From assembly GCA_964485405.1 (NCBI GenBank), contig CAZAJG010000014.1:22019-86018 (forward strand): DNA of 64,000 nt, written 5' to 3'. This document shows, in pieces, positions 52,067 to 61,992 of this stretch (position 1 is the first letter of the stretch; every line of letters starts with the position of its first letter). Made by a program: the position numbers and the translations under genes. The notes beneath the pieces are model-generated. The model did not search any database and was not told the DNA's origin. It was given only the letters and a program-made list of their open reading frames with translations. Source of the DNA: CAKZNE01 sp964485405 (GTDB lineage Bacteria; Bacteroidota; Bacteroidia; Flavobacteriales; Schleiferiaceae).

Positions 52067-52777
52067 ATGCAGAAAATTATAGCCTTATTGGCGCTCGGTC
52101 TAATCGTATCTGGTTGCCAAAATCAATCCCCTCATGGCAACACATCTGATGCTCCTTTGAAAAACGCTTTGCCCGAAGGCTTTATTCACCTCAATCAAGC
52201 TATACCCAATTTACACATTGAAGCACGCTATTTTAGCGAAAACAATTTTATGGGCGTAAAAGTGGATCATTACCATAGCTCCCAATTGATTTTAAGTAAG
52301 CCTGCTGCAATGGCTTTGAGCAAAGTTCAAAATGAACTTAAAAAGCAAAACTTAGAACTTAAAGTATTTGATGCATACCGACCTCAAGGAGCAGTTGATC
52401 ACTTTGTAAGATGGGCTGAGAACCTAAACGACACAACGATGAAAGGTGAATATTATCCAGAGGTTCAAAAGTCTCAACTTTTTGAAAAAGGCTATATCGC
52501 AGCGAAATCTGGCCACTCCAGAGGAAGCACGGTAGACTTAACCATTATTCACGGCAGCAACAAGCAAGAAATGGATATGGGCACACCTTTCGACTTTTTC
52601 AGCACCCGCTCTTGGCCCTCAGACACCACTATTAGTAAAGATCAATTTGCCAACCGTATGTTTTTGCAAAGCGTTATGGAGAAAAATGGTTTTAAGCATT
52701 TAAAGGAAGAGTGGTGGCATTTTACATTGAGAAATGAGCCTTACCCTGATACTTATTTCGAATTTGATGTGAACTAG
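52067..52777 (+). CDS. D-alanyl-D-alanine dipeptidase, VanX family (M15D), lipoprotein
   Basis: 236-aa enzyme with a lipoprotein signal (LLALGLIVSGCQNQSP, Cys 17). VanX motifs are VFDAYRPQGAVDHF, SGHSRGSTVDLT (the SxHxxGxxxD zinc motif) and EEWWHF (Glu and the third zinc His). VanX relatives cleave D-Ala-D-Ala; a role in cell-wall dipeptide recycling is more likely here than vancomycin resistance, as no vanHA genes are present. It lies 30 bp after the MerR gene and ends at a bidirectional terminator. Confidence 0.92.
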   Translation: MQKIIALLALGLIVSGCQNQSPHGNTSDAPLKNALPEGFIHLNQAIPNLHIEARYFSENNFMGVKVDHYHSSQLILSKPAAMALSKVQNELKKQNLELKVFDAYRPQGAVDHFVRWAENLNDTTMKGEYYPEVQKSQLFEKGYIAAKSGHSRGSTVDLTIIHGSNKQEMDMGTPFDFFSTRSWPSDTTISKDQFANRMFLQSVMEKNGFKHLKEEWWHFTLRNEPYPDTYFEFDVN

Positions 52778-52797
52778 AAGTTTACCAAAGTTGATAC

Positions 52798-52838
52798 ATA
52801 AAAAAAGCCTGAAGAACAAAACTCTTCAGGCTTTTGTA
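52798..52838. terminator. Bidirectional intrinsic terminator
   Basis: Perfect 12-bp stem (52803-52814 with 52824-52835), 9-nt loop, A/T tracts on both sides. It separates the convergent VanX-like and S9 peptidase genes. Confidence 0.85.
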
Positions 52839-52856
52839 TTTTCTAAGGATAACTAA

Positions 52857-54878
52857 TTAGTTCTTTAGATCATCCGTTTTCAAAAATTTTGCAAAGAAAC
52901 CCATCATGGTTTCATATAACTCCAGTTGATTTTCCTCATGACCAAAACCATGACCTTCATTATACTTTACCATATAAGGAACATAATAGCCTCTACCTCT
53001 TAAATTCTCTACAATTTGATCGGACTCATTGATGTTCACTCTAGGGTCATTTGCTCCTTGAACCACAAATAGAGGTTTGGTAATTTGATCCGCGTTTAAA
53101 GCTGGAGAAACCGCTTCCATAATTTTCTTTTCTTCCGGATTTTCTGGATCATACCACTGCTCGTAGAACTGCTTCATAAACGGCTTCCAGTAGGCGGGGA
53201 AAGATTCTACAAAAGTGAAAAGATTAGAAACGCCAACATAGTCCACACCACAGGTGTATAAATCTGGTGTTTTAATCAAACTTCCTAGCGTAGCTAAACC
53301 ACCATAACTTCCTCCATATATGGCTACCTTATCCTTATCCACCCAACCTTGTTCAATAGCGAAAGCCACTCCATCTTCCAGGTCATTCAGCATTTTTCTA
53401 CCAATCTGCTTACTGCCTGCTAAATAAAACTCTTTTCCATAACCTCCAGAACCTCTATAGTTTACCTGTAAGGTAGCATAGCCTCTGCTCGCAAAAAGCT
53501 GTGTTTCCGGGTTAAAGCCCCAACTATCTCTCACTCCATAAGGTCCTCCGTGTGGATTCATAATCATAGGCACCTTCTTACCATTCAAAGCTTCTTTGGG
53601 CAAAGTAATGTAGCCTTCCACAAATAAACCATCTCGGGTTTTGTAGCGAATGGGACGCATTTCTGCCATGTCCTTTTCTTTCAGCTGTGGCATTAGGTTT
53701 AAGAGTAGTTTAAACTCATCCTTTTCACGATCATAAATATGATACTCACCGTATAGTTTATCACTCGTTACGTAAAGAAGTGCCTTGTCCTCTTCATCGG
53801 TTACACTGGAAACAAAGACCTGCTTATCGCCAAACTGTTTCTTTATCTTCTTATCAAATGCTTTGTACGTATCACTTACCGGAACCGTATGTTGTTTCTT
53901 TCCATTGTAAGAAAAATAATCAATTTCATAGTTTCTCTTTCTTGATCTTGAAAGACCTCCTGCGTCATAACCAGGAGCTTCAAAAACGGTTTCTAGCTGT
54001 TTGTTATTTTTTAAATCATATCGAGCGATTACCGTTTTATCTGTATTCAAGTTGGTCGTAACATAAGCCATATGCGGAACAGCAGAAGCGTAATCGAATG
54101 CGGCAATACCAAAACTTCCTTTCCAATCGTAGTGCGCAATTACCTTAAATTCATCTTTATCCGAAGTACGGTATAACTGTTCATACTCCGTACCATTTAC
54201 CTGTCTGGTAAATCCTTTTAAGTTTCCATCCTTGTCAAAATCATAACCCATTATAGGACTATTCATATCCTTGTTTTCGTAGAGTTTCGTTAAGTCTCCG
54301 GTTTTAAGGTTTAACAAGTAAGGCTCAAAAACTTGAGGATTATCTTTATTCATTTGAATGATAATCTCATCTGGCTTTTCCCTTAAAATCTGCTGGATGT
54401 TTACACGTACGCCATCAAAGGGGGTTAACGCCTTTTCATTACTTCCATCAATATTAACTGTAAAAAGCTGGTAGTTTTCATCTCCACCTTGATCCTTAAT
54501 AAAAATAAGCTGGTGATTATTGGGCCAACCGTATCCTCTTATCAGCTCATCTCCTTCCTCTAGTATTTTCTCGGTTTTATCGGTTTCAATATGCCTAACA
54601 TACAAATGTCTCTTACCGCTTTCATCTCGCTTTCGATAGGAAAAATACTTACCATCTGGTGAGAATTGATAGCTGCTGGTGGAAGGTCGTTCAAAATAAT
54701 CCGAAACGGAATAATTGTATTTTCCTTTTTCGGATGCCGCTACCGTTTTTAGTTCTTCTGATTGGGTAGGAAGCTTAATGTTTCCAGGTTTCTCTTTTTC
54801 CATTTCTGAATTTTGTGCAAATATGCAAATTGAAACTCCCATACCCACACACGTAAAAAGTGCTTGTAATCGATTCAT
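52857..54878 (-). CDS. Prolyl oligopeptidase family (S9) serine peptidase, exported
   Basis: 673 aa. Signal peptide ending SICIFAQ (~22). An N-terminal beta-propeller of the DPP/AAP type (FSPDGKYFSYRKRDESGK, GYGWPNNHQLIFIKD) extends to ~400. The C-terminal alpha/beta hydrolase has NPHGGPYGVRDSWGF, nucleophile YGGSYGGLATLG (Ser ~525), Asp in GANDPRVNINESD and His in NEGHGFGHEEN. It likely degrades peptides in the periplasm. Monocistronic; no regulator adjacent. Confidence 0.94.
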   Translation of the reverse strand: MNRLQALFTCVGMGVSICIFAQNSEMEKEKPGNIKLPTQSEELKTVAASEKGKYNYSVSDYFERPSTSSYQFSPDGKYFSYRKRDESGKRHLYVRHIETDKTEKILEEGDELIRGYGWPNNHQLIFIKDQGGDENYQLFTVNIDGSNEKALTPFDGVRVNIQQILREKPDEIIIQMNKDNPQVFEPYLLNLKTGDLTKLYENKDMNSPIMGYDFDKDGNLKGFTRQVNGTEYEQLYRTSDKDEFKVIAHYDWKGSFGIAAFDYASAVPHMAYVTTNLNTDKTVIARYDLKNNKQLETVFEAPGYDAGGLSRSRKRNYEIDYFSYNGKKQHTVPVSDTYKAFDKKIKKQFGDKQVFVSSVTDEEDKALLYVTSDKLYGEYHIYDREKDEFKLLLNLMPQLKEKDMAEMRPIRYKTRDGLFVEGYITLPKEALNGKKVPMIMNPHGGPYGVRDSWGFNPETQLFASRGYATLQVNYRGSGGYGKEFYLAGSKQIGRKMLNDLEDGVAFAIEQGWVDKDKVAIYGGSYGGLATLGSLIKTPDLYTCGVDYVGVSNLFTFVESFPAYWKPFMKQFYEQWYDPENPEEKKIMEAVSPALNADQITKPLFVVQGANDPRVNINESDQIVENLRGRGYYVPYMVKYNEGHGFGHEENQLELYETMMGFFAKFLKTDDLKN

Positions 54879-55046
54879 AATTAATAGTTTGATTTAGTTT
54901 TCACGCCCAAGATAATCAACAACACCCTGAAACACAGAGCCTTTGTTTTCTTTCACAAAAATTTAACAATTTTAAGGTTAGCTCTGCTTCAGTAAATGAA
55001 TCAAGTAAAACCAAAATCATAAATTGCGGCATTGAGAATCTTCCAA

Positions 55047-56309
55047 ATGAATAGGTCCAAAAACACTTTAAAAAACATCAGCAAATTTGTGTTGATCGTT
55101 GCTGGTTTAAGCTTATTCGGTGCAACTGTAAAGCACGTATCTGAAGGAGGGAAAATTGGAATTTTAACCAAACCCCTTCAAAGCTTTGTTTCTTTTCCTT
55201 TTTCAATGGTGGAAGTATTGAAAAGTGATGAACTTCAAGGAATTCCGCCAACCTTCACAGAATTGGATTCGTCCTTTATTCAACAGAATAGTTTAGACTA
55301 TAATCTATACGGCTTAAATGCCTTTTACAATCCCGATGAAGCACAATGGATAATTCGTCTTTTTAACCTAAAAAGCGATACAACCAAACATGAATGGGTA
55401 TTAGATAAAGAGAACTTTGTTAAACGAAAAAGACAGTTTCCTAATTCCGATCCTAGAAATTGCATCTTATTGCCTAACCGAGAATTAATTGCTGGGCACG
55501 ATGAATCTCACAATCTATTTCGCTTAAATAAAGACTCTAAAATCATCTGGAGATTCTCGGACACGAGCATCCGCTTTCACCATTCCCTGAACTTAGATGT
55601 TGAAGGACAACTCTGGGTTTGTTCCTCTCAGCAGGCAAAGCCGTTCAATTACATCGATAACTACATTACGCGAGTAAATGTTGAAAACGGAAAATTACTT
55701 TTTCATAAAAGTGTTTCTGAGATACTTGTGGAGAATGGATACTACAATATCCTACATGGAGCCAGCAATACGGTAAGACCCAGAGGAAACGACCCATTAC
55801 ACCTTAATGATATTGAGCCTGTTTTAGAAGATGGCCCCTATTGGCAAAAAGGAGATCTTTTATTGAGTCTTCGTCATCGATCCATCATTCTATTGTACCG
55901 CCCCAGCACGAATAAAGTATTACAAATTTTAAATGGTCCGTTTAGCAATCAACATGATGTAGATATAATATCCGACCATCAAATCTCTTTCTTAAACAAC
56001 AATACATCTAGTTTAAACACCAAGCTGATTCAAGAGAAACCCTCGCATGTATTGATCTATAATTTTAAGGATTCAACTTTTACAACACCCTACAGAGATC
56101 AATTTATCAAAGAGTCTATATTCACCAGAACCCAAGGGTTTCATCAATTCTTTTCAAATGGTGATCTATATGTAGAAAGTCAAAAGAATGGGAAAATGTA
56201 CATTCTAACACCTCATGGCCCGGCCTTAAAAAAATATTTCCCTACCTCATTTCCTAATAAAATAGAGAGACCTCATTGGATGCGTCTTTATGAAGACATT
56301 GATTTTTAA
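55047..56309 (+). CDS. Arylsulfotransferase (ASST)-like protein
   Basis: 420-aa protein with one N-terminal membrane helix (FVLIVAGLSLFGATV, ~13-28) and a six-bladed-propeller-like body. Landmarks of the ASST group are RFHHSLNLDVEGQLWV (propeller His) and DPLHLNDIEPV. True AssT enzymes transfer sulfate between phenols; the catalytic histidine environment cannot be verified here, and relatives in polysaccharide clusters have unknown substrates. ATG 55047 is preferred over TTG 55032. The next gene follows after 119 bp. Confidence 0.75.
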   Translation: MNRSKNTLKNISKFVLIVAGLSLFGATVKHVSEGGKIGILTKPLQSFVSFPFSMVEVLKSDELQGIPPTFTELDSSFIQQNSLDYNLYGLNAFYNPDEAQWIIRLFNLKSDTTKHEWVLDKENFVKRKRQFPNSDPRNCILLPNRELIAGHDESHNLFRLNKDSKIIWRFSDTSIRFHHSLNLDVEGQLWVCSSQQAKPFNYIDNYITRVNVENGKLLFHKSVSEILVENGYYNILHGASNTVRPRGNDPLHLNDIEPVLEDGPYWQKGDLLLSLRHRSIILLYRPSTNKVLQILNGPFSNQHDVDIISDHQISFLNNNTSSLNTKLIQEKPSHVLIYNFKDSTFTTPYRDQFIKESIFTRTQGFHQFFSNGDLYVESQKNGKMYILTPHGPALKKYFPTSFPNKIERPHWMRLYEDIDF

Positions 56310-56428
56310 AAGAACTTAAAGCCTTGTCATTTGCTGCTGAACGAGCATTTCTGTTCACTCTACGAAAGAAACAAACCTGCAGTAAGTTTTTGCCCGAATT
56401 TTATATCATCAATGTCCGAAAAACAGCT

Positions 56429-57655
56429 TTGAAAAAAATTCTGTCCATTCTTTTTACATGGGTTTATTTTTCGCTTTCAGCTCAAAACATCTATTATGAA
56501 AGCCTTGCTTTGGGCAGTTATAATGTAGGATTTACCGACACCATTTTATACCAAAAAGAGAAGCCATATAAACAATATGGTTATGAAGGAGATGCCCCCA
56601 TTTTTGTTCAGATATGGCACCCTATCCATAAGGTCCCCGCGAATACCTTTTTGAAAGTAAGTGACTTTTTATCCAACTCCAAAAACACCCTTGAAACAAA
56701 CCTATCCAAAGAGCTAAAGGAAAACTTTGAAAAAAGCTTTATTCGAAAAAATCTGTCTCAAGACTATTTACACTTTGATAAAATAGATTACTCTCCAGAG
56801 CGGGTAGAATCATTATTAGAACGGATCAATCAAACTACAACGATTTCCTCTCAGGCTGAGTTAGATTCAGCTTTAAAGTTCCCAGTCATCGTTTATCACC
56901 ATGGCTCTACAGGAATCTCCTACGACAACTACATACTGGCAGAGTATCTAGCTTCAAAAGGTTATATAGTTGTTTCGGCAAATTTTAACTGGCCTTTTGA
57001 AAAACAACCCCACGGATTTAGCCCAAATACGGTGTACGAAATTGAAGCCATAAAACAAGTGACCAAGTTTGCTTCTGGGCTTACCCAAAACAAAAAAATA
57101 GGTTTTATTGGTCATAGCTGGGGCGCTCAAGCCGGTCTGTTTTATTTACACGAGCCCGGTTGGGCTGATGCCTTTATATCACTAGAAACAACCTTAGAAC
57201 TTTGGAACAATGCAACCATCCATAAAAAATGGCCCAGACTCTCTCAGGTGATCAAAGAGAATAGTTCGAACTACAGAATGCCTATGCTATTTTTAGCCAA
57301 CAGAGGAGATCACGACCCTGTTGATTTTCAGTTTTTTAAAACCATCCGAAATACTCCTGTTACTTTTTGCTCCTCTGTAAGTGAATTTGGACATGAATTT
57401 TACGCCAATCTTTACTCTATGCGCTACTTGTACCGATCTGATTTTAAACAACCTGATGTGGGAGGGTTAAAAAAGCAATTGGACGTGTATATCGCAACAG
57501 TAGGCTTAATTGGCGTTTTCATGGATCATCATTTGAAAGGAAAACTGCTTAATTATAATCCATTTCAAAAATACTTCTTCGTAACATCATCAAATCATGA
57601 AGATGATCACTCCACAAAGCCCTCTCCTCAAAAGGAACACCCCTCCTCTCCTTGA
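56429..57655 (+). CDS. Exported alpha/beta hydrolase (PAF-acetylhydrolase/dienelactone-hydrolase-like)
   Basis: 408 aa when read from TTG 56429, which gives a clean signal peptide (ILSILFTWVYFSLSAQ). The longer reading from 56324 would add 35 residues before it, so the TTG is chosen. Hydrolase landmarks are FPVIVYHHGSTGISY, the nucleophile FIGHSWGAQAG (Ser ~220), the Asp region LANRGDHDPVDF and FGHEFYANL with the His. The substrate is unknown, an ester or short acyl chain. The C-terminus is an odd low-complexity tail (HEDDHSTKPSPQKEHPSSP). Nothing else is evident in 57656-57814. Confidence 0.78.
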   Translation: MKKILSILFTWVYFSLSAQNIYYESLALGSYNVGFTDTILYQKEKPYKQYGYEGDAPIFVQIWHPIHKVPANTFLKVSDFLSNSKNTLETNLSKELKENFEKSFIRKNLSQDYLHFDKIDYSPERVESLLERINQTTTISSQAELDSALKFPVIVYHHGSTGISYDNYILAEYLASKGYIVVSANFNWPFEKQPHGFSPNTVYEIEAIKQVTKFASGLTQNKKIGFIGHSWGAQAGLFYLHEPGWADAFISLETTLELWNNATIHKKWPRLSQVIKENSSNYRMPMLFLANRGDHDPVDFQFFKTIRNTPVTFCSSVSEFGHEFYANLYSMRYLYRSDFKQPDVGGLKKQLDVYIATVGLIGVFMDHHLKGKLLNYNPFQKYFFVTSSNHEDDHSTKPSPQKEHPSSP

Positions 57656-57814
57656 ACAGGTTCAAAAGGACTGGGCACTTTAATGGGGAGCTAAAAAGAT
57701 GCAAGTTTTTTACAATTAGGCCGACTAAGTCTATATACTTTTCATGGATCGGAATAAAAACAATCTTTAGCTTAACAGCGTACAAAACATTTTTTAGATT
57801 AAAACACTTCAACT

Positions 57815-58519
57815 ATGCTCGGGACGAATGGGGTAAATTACACAGTTTTTAGATCCTTTATTTACATAGGGATGTTACTTCTAACCTCTTGTCAATCCTC
57901 ATCTACCAAACCTAAAAAAGTAGAAAGCAGAGTTTCCGTTCTTCCTTATTACAATGCAAAAGAGTTTACACCCATATGGTCAAGTCCAGACTCTTTGCCT
58001 GCAGGTTTTCATCGCATAAAAGAATTTGAACTCGTCAATCAAGAAGGTCAGCTTATTAGCACAGAATCGCTAAAAGGGAAAATCTATGTGGCCGATTTCT
58101 TTTTCACTACATGCCCAGGTATTTGCCCTAAAATGACGGACAATATGAATATAGTTCAAGAAGCTTTTAAGGAGGATGAAGACGTAATTATATTGTCTCA
58201 CTCTGTAACTCCTAAAATAGATAGTGTGCCGATGTTGAAAAACTATGCGCAAAATCATGGCGTTATTTCGGGCAAATGGCATCTCTTAACGGGTAACCGA
58301 AACGAGATTTATGAGCTGGGAAGATCCTTTTATTTTATTGAAGAAGACTTAGGTGAAGAAAGAGATGACTACTCAGAAGAGTTTATACATACTGAAAACT
58401 TTGTATTGGTAGACGCTGATAGACATCTTAGAGGCATTTACAATGGCCTAAACAAAACTTCTGTAAATCAACTCATAGCAGATATAAGAACATTACTGAA
58501 CGACTCCAGTAGTAGATAG
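57815..58519 (+). CDS. SCO1/SenC family lipoprotein
   Basis: 234-aa thioredoxin-fold protein. Lipobox LTSC (Cys 26). The metal-binding CPGICP gives Cys 100 and Cys 104, and the conserved SCO histidine region may be VLVDADRHLRG, or LSHSVTPKIDS. SCO proteins deliver copper to, or reduce, the CuA site of cytochrome oxidase. No oxidase genes are nearby, so a general copper or redox role is equally possible. The start is the only in-frame ATG giving a full signal peptide. Confidence 0.9.
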   Translation: MLGTNGVNYTVFRSFIYIGMLLLTSCQSSSTKPKKVESRVSVLPYYNAKEFTPIWSSPDSLPAGFHRIKEFELVNQEGQLISTESLKGKIYVADFFFTTCPGICPKMTDNMNIVQEAFKEDEDVIILSHSVTPKIDSVPMLKNYAQNHGVISGKWHLLTGNRNEIYELGRSFYFIEEDLGEERDDYSEEFIHTENFVLVDADRHLRGIYNGLNKTSVNQLIADIRTLLNDSSSR

Positions 58520-58599
58520 CATTTCAATCTGCATCGATAAAAAAGTTATGTAAGAATAGGAACTGTCATTCCTTACCTTTACACACAAATCAATCTTTT

Positions 58600-58980
58600 G
58601 TGAAAAAGCTTTACGCATTCATTATTTCAGGTTTATGCCTATTTTTTTCTTCTTGTTCTGATGATGATTCAGAAACAGCTTGCACACTTGAGTTTAGAAC
58701 CATTGGAGTAACGGTAAAAGGGGATTCATTGACAAACTTTTACACCGTTACAAATTTCAATTCAGATACCATCAAACTAGACGGACCTATAGATTTTGGT
58801 CTTAATTTATGGTATCCCATACTCAGCGACACCTACCACCCTAAAATTAAAAACAGTGTTGAAATGTTTCGTTTTATTGGTTTAATTAACGATTCAATCG
58901 TAATCGATCAGGCGTATACAATTGAAGGTGATGAATGCCACATAAATCGACTGGAAGGACCTAATGAAATAGAGCTGTGA
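58600..58980 (+). CDS. Small lipoprotein of unknown function
   Basis: 126 aa from a GTG start (58600) directly before the basic MKKLYAF. Signal and lipobox FSSC (Cys 19), then an acidic DDDSE stretch typical of exported lipoproteins. The rest is a small beta-rich domain with CTLEFRTIGVTVKGDS and GDECHINRLEG; two further cysteines (CT and EC) may bond. A near-consensus -7 (TACCTTTA) is upstream near 58575. No family recognised. Four bases separate it from the next gene. Confidence 0.72.
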   Translation: MKKLYAFIISGLCLFFSSCSDDDSETACTLEFRTIGVTVKGDSLTNFYTVTNFNSDTIKLDGPIDFGLNLWYPILSDTYHPKIKNSVEMFRFIGLINDSIVIDQAYTIEGDECHINRLEGPNEIEL

Positions 58981-58984
58981 AAAT

Positions 58985-59650
58985 ATGAATGTATTTGTTT
59001 TAGGTGGTAGCGGAAGGCTAGGACAGAACATACTCAAACAGCTTCAAAGCCAAGGCATTTCAACTACTGCATTGGTTAGAGAGCCTCAAAAACTTCAAAA
59101 ATGTTTTCCCAACATTAATTTTATCAAAGGAACCCCCGAACATATAGAAGATCTAAAAAGAGGGATTACAGCTTGTGATGTAGTGATAAACGCTCTAAAT
59201 ATATCGCGTCATTCTGATTTTCCATGGTCTGGGTTGCGAACGCCTTCTCATTTGATATCTAACACCATTAAAAATTTACTCCAATTAATGGGAGAGCAAA
59301 ACATTTCTAGGATTGTTTCAGTATCCGCATGGGGTGCCAACGATAGTTTTACGGAGATTCCATTTTGGTTTAAGTGGGTTATAAAAAACAGCAATGTAGG
59401 CGTAGCTTATCAGGATCATGAAAGGCAGGAAGAATTGCTGCATGCTTCATCTTTTAATTGGACTATCCTTCGCCCTGTTGGCTTGATGAATGGTAAAAAA
59501 GAAGAAAAAGTAAAGCTCAGTCATCAAGGAAACCCTAAACCATCCCTTTTAATTAATCGAAAATCAGTCGCTCATTTTATCGTTCACAATCTGAAAAACG
59601 AGTTTCTTTACCAAAAAACGCTTACTCTATCTAGGCAAAACGCTTGGTAA
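58985..59650 (+). CDS. NAD(P)-binding atypical SDR-family protein
   Basis: 221 aa with N-terminal Rossmann motif VFVLGGSGRLGQNIL (~3-17), ALVREPQKLQ, and the later VSVSAWGAND and NWTILRPVGLMNG that characterise the NmrA/YwnB-like group (NAD(P)H-binding, PF13460). These proteins are redox sensors or oxidoreductases of unknown substrate. It follows the small lipoprotein by 4 bp and probably shares its transcript. The 178-bp region 59651-59828 contains no gene. Confidence 0.85.
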   Translation: MNVFVLGGSGRLGQNILKQLQSQGISTTALVREPQKLQKCFPNINFIKGTPEHIEDLKRGITACDVVINALNISRHSDFPWSGLRTPSHLISNTIKNLLQLMGEQNISRIVSVSAWGANDSFTEIPFWFKWVIKNSNVGVAYQDHERQEELLHASSFNWTILRPVGLMNGKKEEKVKLSHQGNPKPSLLINRKSVAHFIVHNLKNEFLYQKTLTLSRQNAW

Positions 59651-59828
59651 TTTGTAGATATCTGGTTATAGTAGACCATCGCACTATTAATTATATCCAC
59701 CTTCAAACCTTTAGCTTATTCGCTTTTACTTTCTTCCTTAAAATCCATAGTTTAGCAATCGATTTTTCGCTTACCAAAACAACTGAACATCAGCCATTTT
59801 TTGAATATAGAGCGGTATAGAATTTAAT

Positions 59829-60962
59829 ATGAAGATTGCCATTTTAGGTCCAGCTTACCCCTTTAGAGGCGGCTTGGCTGTATATAACGAAAGATTAGCA
59901 AATGCTTTACTAGACGCTGGTCATGAAGTAACCATCTATACCTTCACTTTACAATATCCTTCATTTTTGTTTCCTGGTAAGTCTCAATACTCTACCGAAC
60001 CCGCTCCAAAGCGTTTGAAAATAGTAAGAGTATTAAACTCCGTTAATCCTTTTAACTGGTTTGCGGTGGGTAAAAAAATTAGAGAAAGCCAACCAGACAT
60101 CATCATTGCTAAATTTTGGCTACCCTTTATGGGCCCCTGCTTTGGCACCGTATTAAGGAGAGTGAAGAAAAATGGAATTACCAAAGCACTGACCATTATT
60201 GATAATATTATTCCTCACGAAAAAAGGCCGGGCGATAAATGGTTTACCCAATATTTTGTGAATGCAGTGGATGGCTTAATAGCCATGTCTGATAGTGTTT
60301 TTAAAGATATAGACCTGTTTAATAAAAAGGGTAAACCAAAGCTCTTATCTCCTCATCCTCTTTACGATAACTTTGGTGCGCCCATAGCGCGTAACAAAGC
60401 GATACAAGATTTAGGATTAGATCCCAACGATAAAATTTTACTGTTTTTTGGCCTTATTCGCGATTATAAAGGTTTAGATATACTCATTAAAGCTTTTGCG
60501 GATTCTAGATTTAGAGATGCTGGATATAAGCTCATCATCGCTGGAGAATACTATTCTGATAAGTCGGTTTATACAGACCTCATCGACTCTTACAATTTAA
60601 ACGATGATGTAGTTCAGGTGGATCAATTTATACCCGATTCGATGGTAGCCACCTATTTTAGTGCAGCAGATTTAGTAGTTCAACCTTATAAATCCGCAAC
60701 GCAAAGTGGGGTTACACAAATCGCTTATCATTTCAACAAACCTATGATCGTAACTAATGTAGGAGGATTGCAAGAAATGTGTCCGCATGGAGAAGTTGGC
60801 TACGTAGTATCACCAGAGCCAAAAGAAATTGCAAATGCCATTATTAAATATTTTAGCGATACCGATATTGAAATGATGGTGAAAAATATTGTTGAGGAAA
60901 AGAAAAAATACAGCTGGGAAATATTGGTAGAGAACCTACTTAAGCTTAAAGAAAAAGTATAA
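59829..60962 (+). CDS. Glycosyltransferase, GT4 family
   Basis: 377-aa GT-B glycosyltransferase. N-terminal domain: KIAILGPAYPFRGGLAVYNE, with the glycine-rich acceptor loop. C-terminal donor domain: LLFFGLIRDYKGLDILIKAF, VVQPYKSATQSGVTQIAYHF and MIVTNVGGLQE. It is the first gene of an overlapping operon with the GDP-heptose enzymes (next start 1 bp after its stop), so a heptose or a neighbour sugar is the plausible donor; this is inference. Confidence 0.9.
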   Translation: MKIAILGPAYPFRGGLAVYNERLANALLDAGHEVTIYTFTLQYPSFLFPGKSQYSTEPAPKRLKIVRVLNSVNPFNWFAVGKKIRESQPDIIIAKFWLPFMGPCFGTVLRRVKKNGITKALTIIDNIIPHEKRPGDKWFTQYFVNAVDGLIAMSDSVFKDIDLFNKKGKPKLLSPHPLYDNFGAPIARNKAIQDLGLDPNDKILLFFGLIRDYKGLDILIKAFADSRFRDAGYKLIIAGEYYSDKSVYTDLIDSYNLNDDVVQVDQFIPDSMVATYFSAADLVVQPYKSATQSGVTQIAYHFNKPMIVTNVGGLQEMCPHGEVGYVVSPEPKEIANAIIKYFSDTDIEMMVKNIVEEKKKYSWEILVENLLKLKEKV

Positions 60963-60963
60963 A

Positions 60964-61992
60964 ATGATTCACAGAAGCAGAGCACCTTTAAGAATAGGAT
61001 TAGCCGGAGGAGGAACAGATGTAAGTCCGTTCTCAGATATTTATGGCGGGGCTATTCTCAATGTTACCATAAACTTATACGCTCATGCTTCCATTACACC
61101 CAGAGACGATAATAAAATCGTAATTCACGCTATTGACAGAAAAGAGCGCTATGAATTTGACTCTACAGAGGTGTTGGATATAGATGGAGGTTTAGATCTT
61201 CAAAGAGGGGTATACAATAGAATAGTCAAGGATTTTACACAAAAGCCACTCGCTTTTGAGCTTACCACGTATATGGATGCGCCTTCTGGTTCTGGTTTAG
61301 GCACTTCTTCCACACTAGTTGTAGCTATAATTGGTGCGTTTGTAGAGTGGTTAGAGCTTCCTTTAGGGGAATACGATATCGCGCAACTGGCCTACAGCAT
61401 AGAGAGAGAGGATTTAAAAATGGCCGGAGGAAAGCAAGATCAATATGCTGCCACTTTTGGAGGAGTGAACTTTATGGAGTTTTATGCAGACAACAAAGTA
61501 GTTGTTAATCCGCTTCGCATAAAGGAAGAAGTATTGCGGGAATTAGAGTTTCATTTGCTTCTTTATTATACCGAAATTAGCCGTGAGTCTGCTCATATTA
61601 TTGAAGAGCAAAGTCAGAACGTTCAAAGCAGTAAAGAAGATTCTATAGAAGCTACAAAAAACTTAAAACGCCAAGCTCTTAAGATGAAAGAAGTGGTTTT
61701 GAAAAACCAACTGGGTTCCATAGGTGAGATTTTAGACTACGGATGGAGCAATAAAAAGAAAATGGCAAACAAAATTTCTAATCCTGTTATTGACAGAACC
61801 TACCAAAGTGCTATTAAAGCTGGAGCTTCAGGAGGCAAGATATCTGGAGCTGGTGGTGGTGGATTTATGATTTTTTATTGCCCTGGAAATACTAAATATG
61901 CAGTAATGGAAGCTCTAAACGAATTGGGAGGGCGAATGCAACCTTATAACTTTGTTGAAACCGGAATAACAACATGGACAAGCGATCATTAA
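60964..61992 (+). CDS. hddA: D-glycero-alpha-D-manno-heptose 7-phosphate kinase (GHMP kinase)
   Basis: 342-aa GHMP kinase. N-terminal SRAPLRIGLAGGGTDVSPF, the ATP loop APSGSGLGTSSTLVVA (~100-115) and C-terminal KISGAGGGGFMIFYCP agree with the HddA group that phosphorylates sedoheptulose-derived heptose 7-phosphate at C1 (alpha). GmhA, HddC and GmhB encoded next to it support this over fucose or galactose kinases. The end overlaps gmhA by 19 bp. Confidence 0.9.
   Translation: MIHRSRAPLRIGLAGGGTDVSPFSDIYGGAILNVTINLYAHASITPRDDNKIVIHAIDRKERYEFDSTEVLDIDGGLDLQRGVYNRIVKDFTQKPLAFELTTYMDAPSGSGLGTSSTLVVAIIGAFVEWLELPLGEYDIAQLAYSIEREDLKMAGGKQDQYAATFGGVNFMEFYADNKVVVNPLRIKEEVLRELEFHLLLYYTEISRESAHIIEEQSQNVQSSKEDSIEATKNLKRQALKMKEVVLKNQLGSIGEILDYGWSNKKKMANKISNPVIDRTYQSAIKAGASGGKISGAGGGGFMIFYCPGNTKYAVMEALNELGGRMQPYNFVETGITTWTSDH

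Noticed and set aside
52067..52777. Vancomycin resistance cassette
   Set aside because: Only a VanX-like dipeptidase with a lipoprotein signal is present; there is no VanH, VanA/B ligase or VanRS, so recycling of D-Ala-D-Ala is the better reading.
57549..57852. Two overlapping ORFs on both strands between the hydrolase and SCO1-like genes (87 and 66 codons)
   Set aside because: Their translations are basic and low-complexity, mirror each other's coding strand, and have no start context or homology sign.
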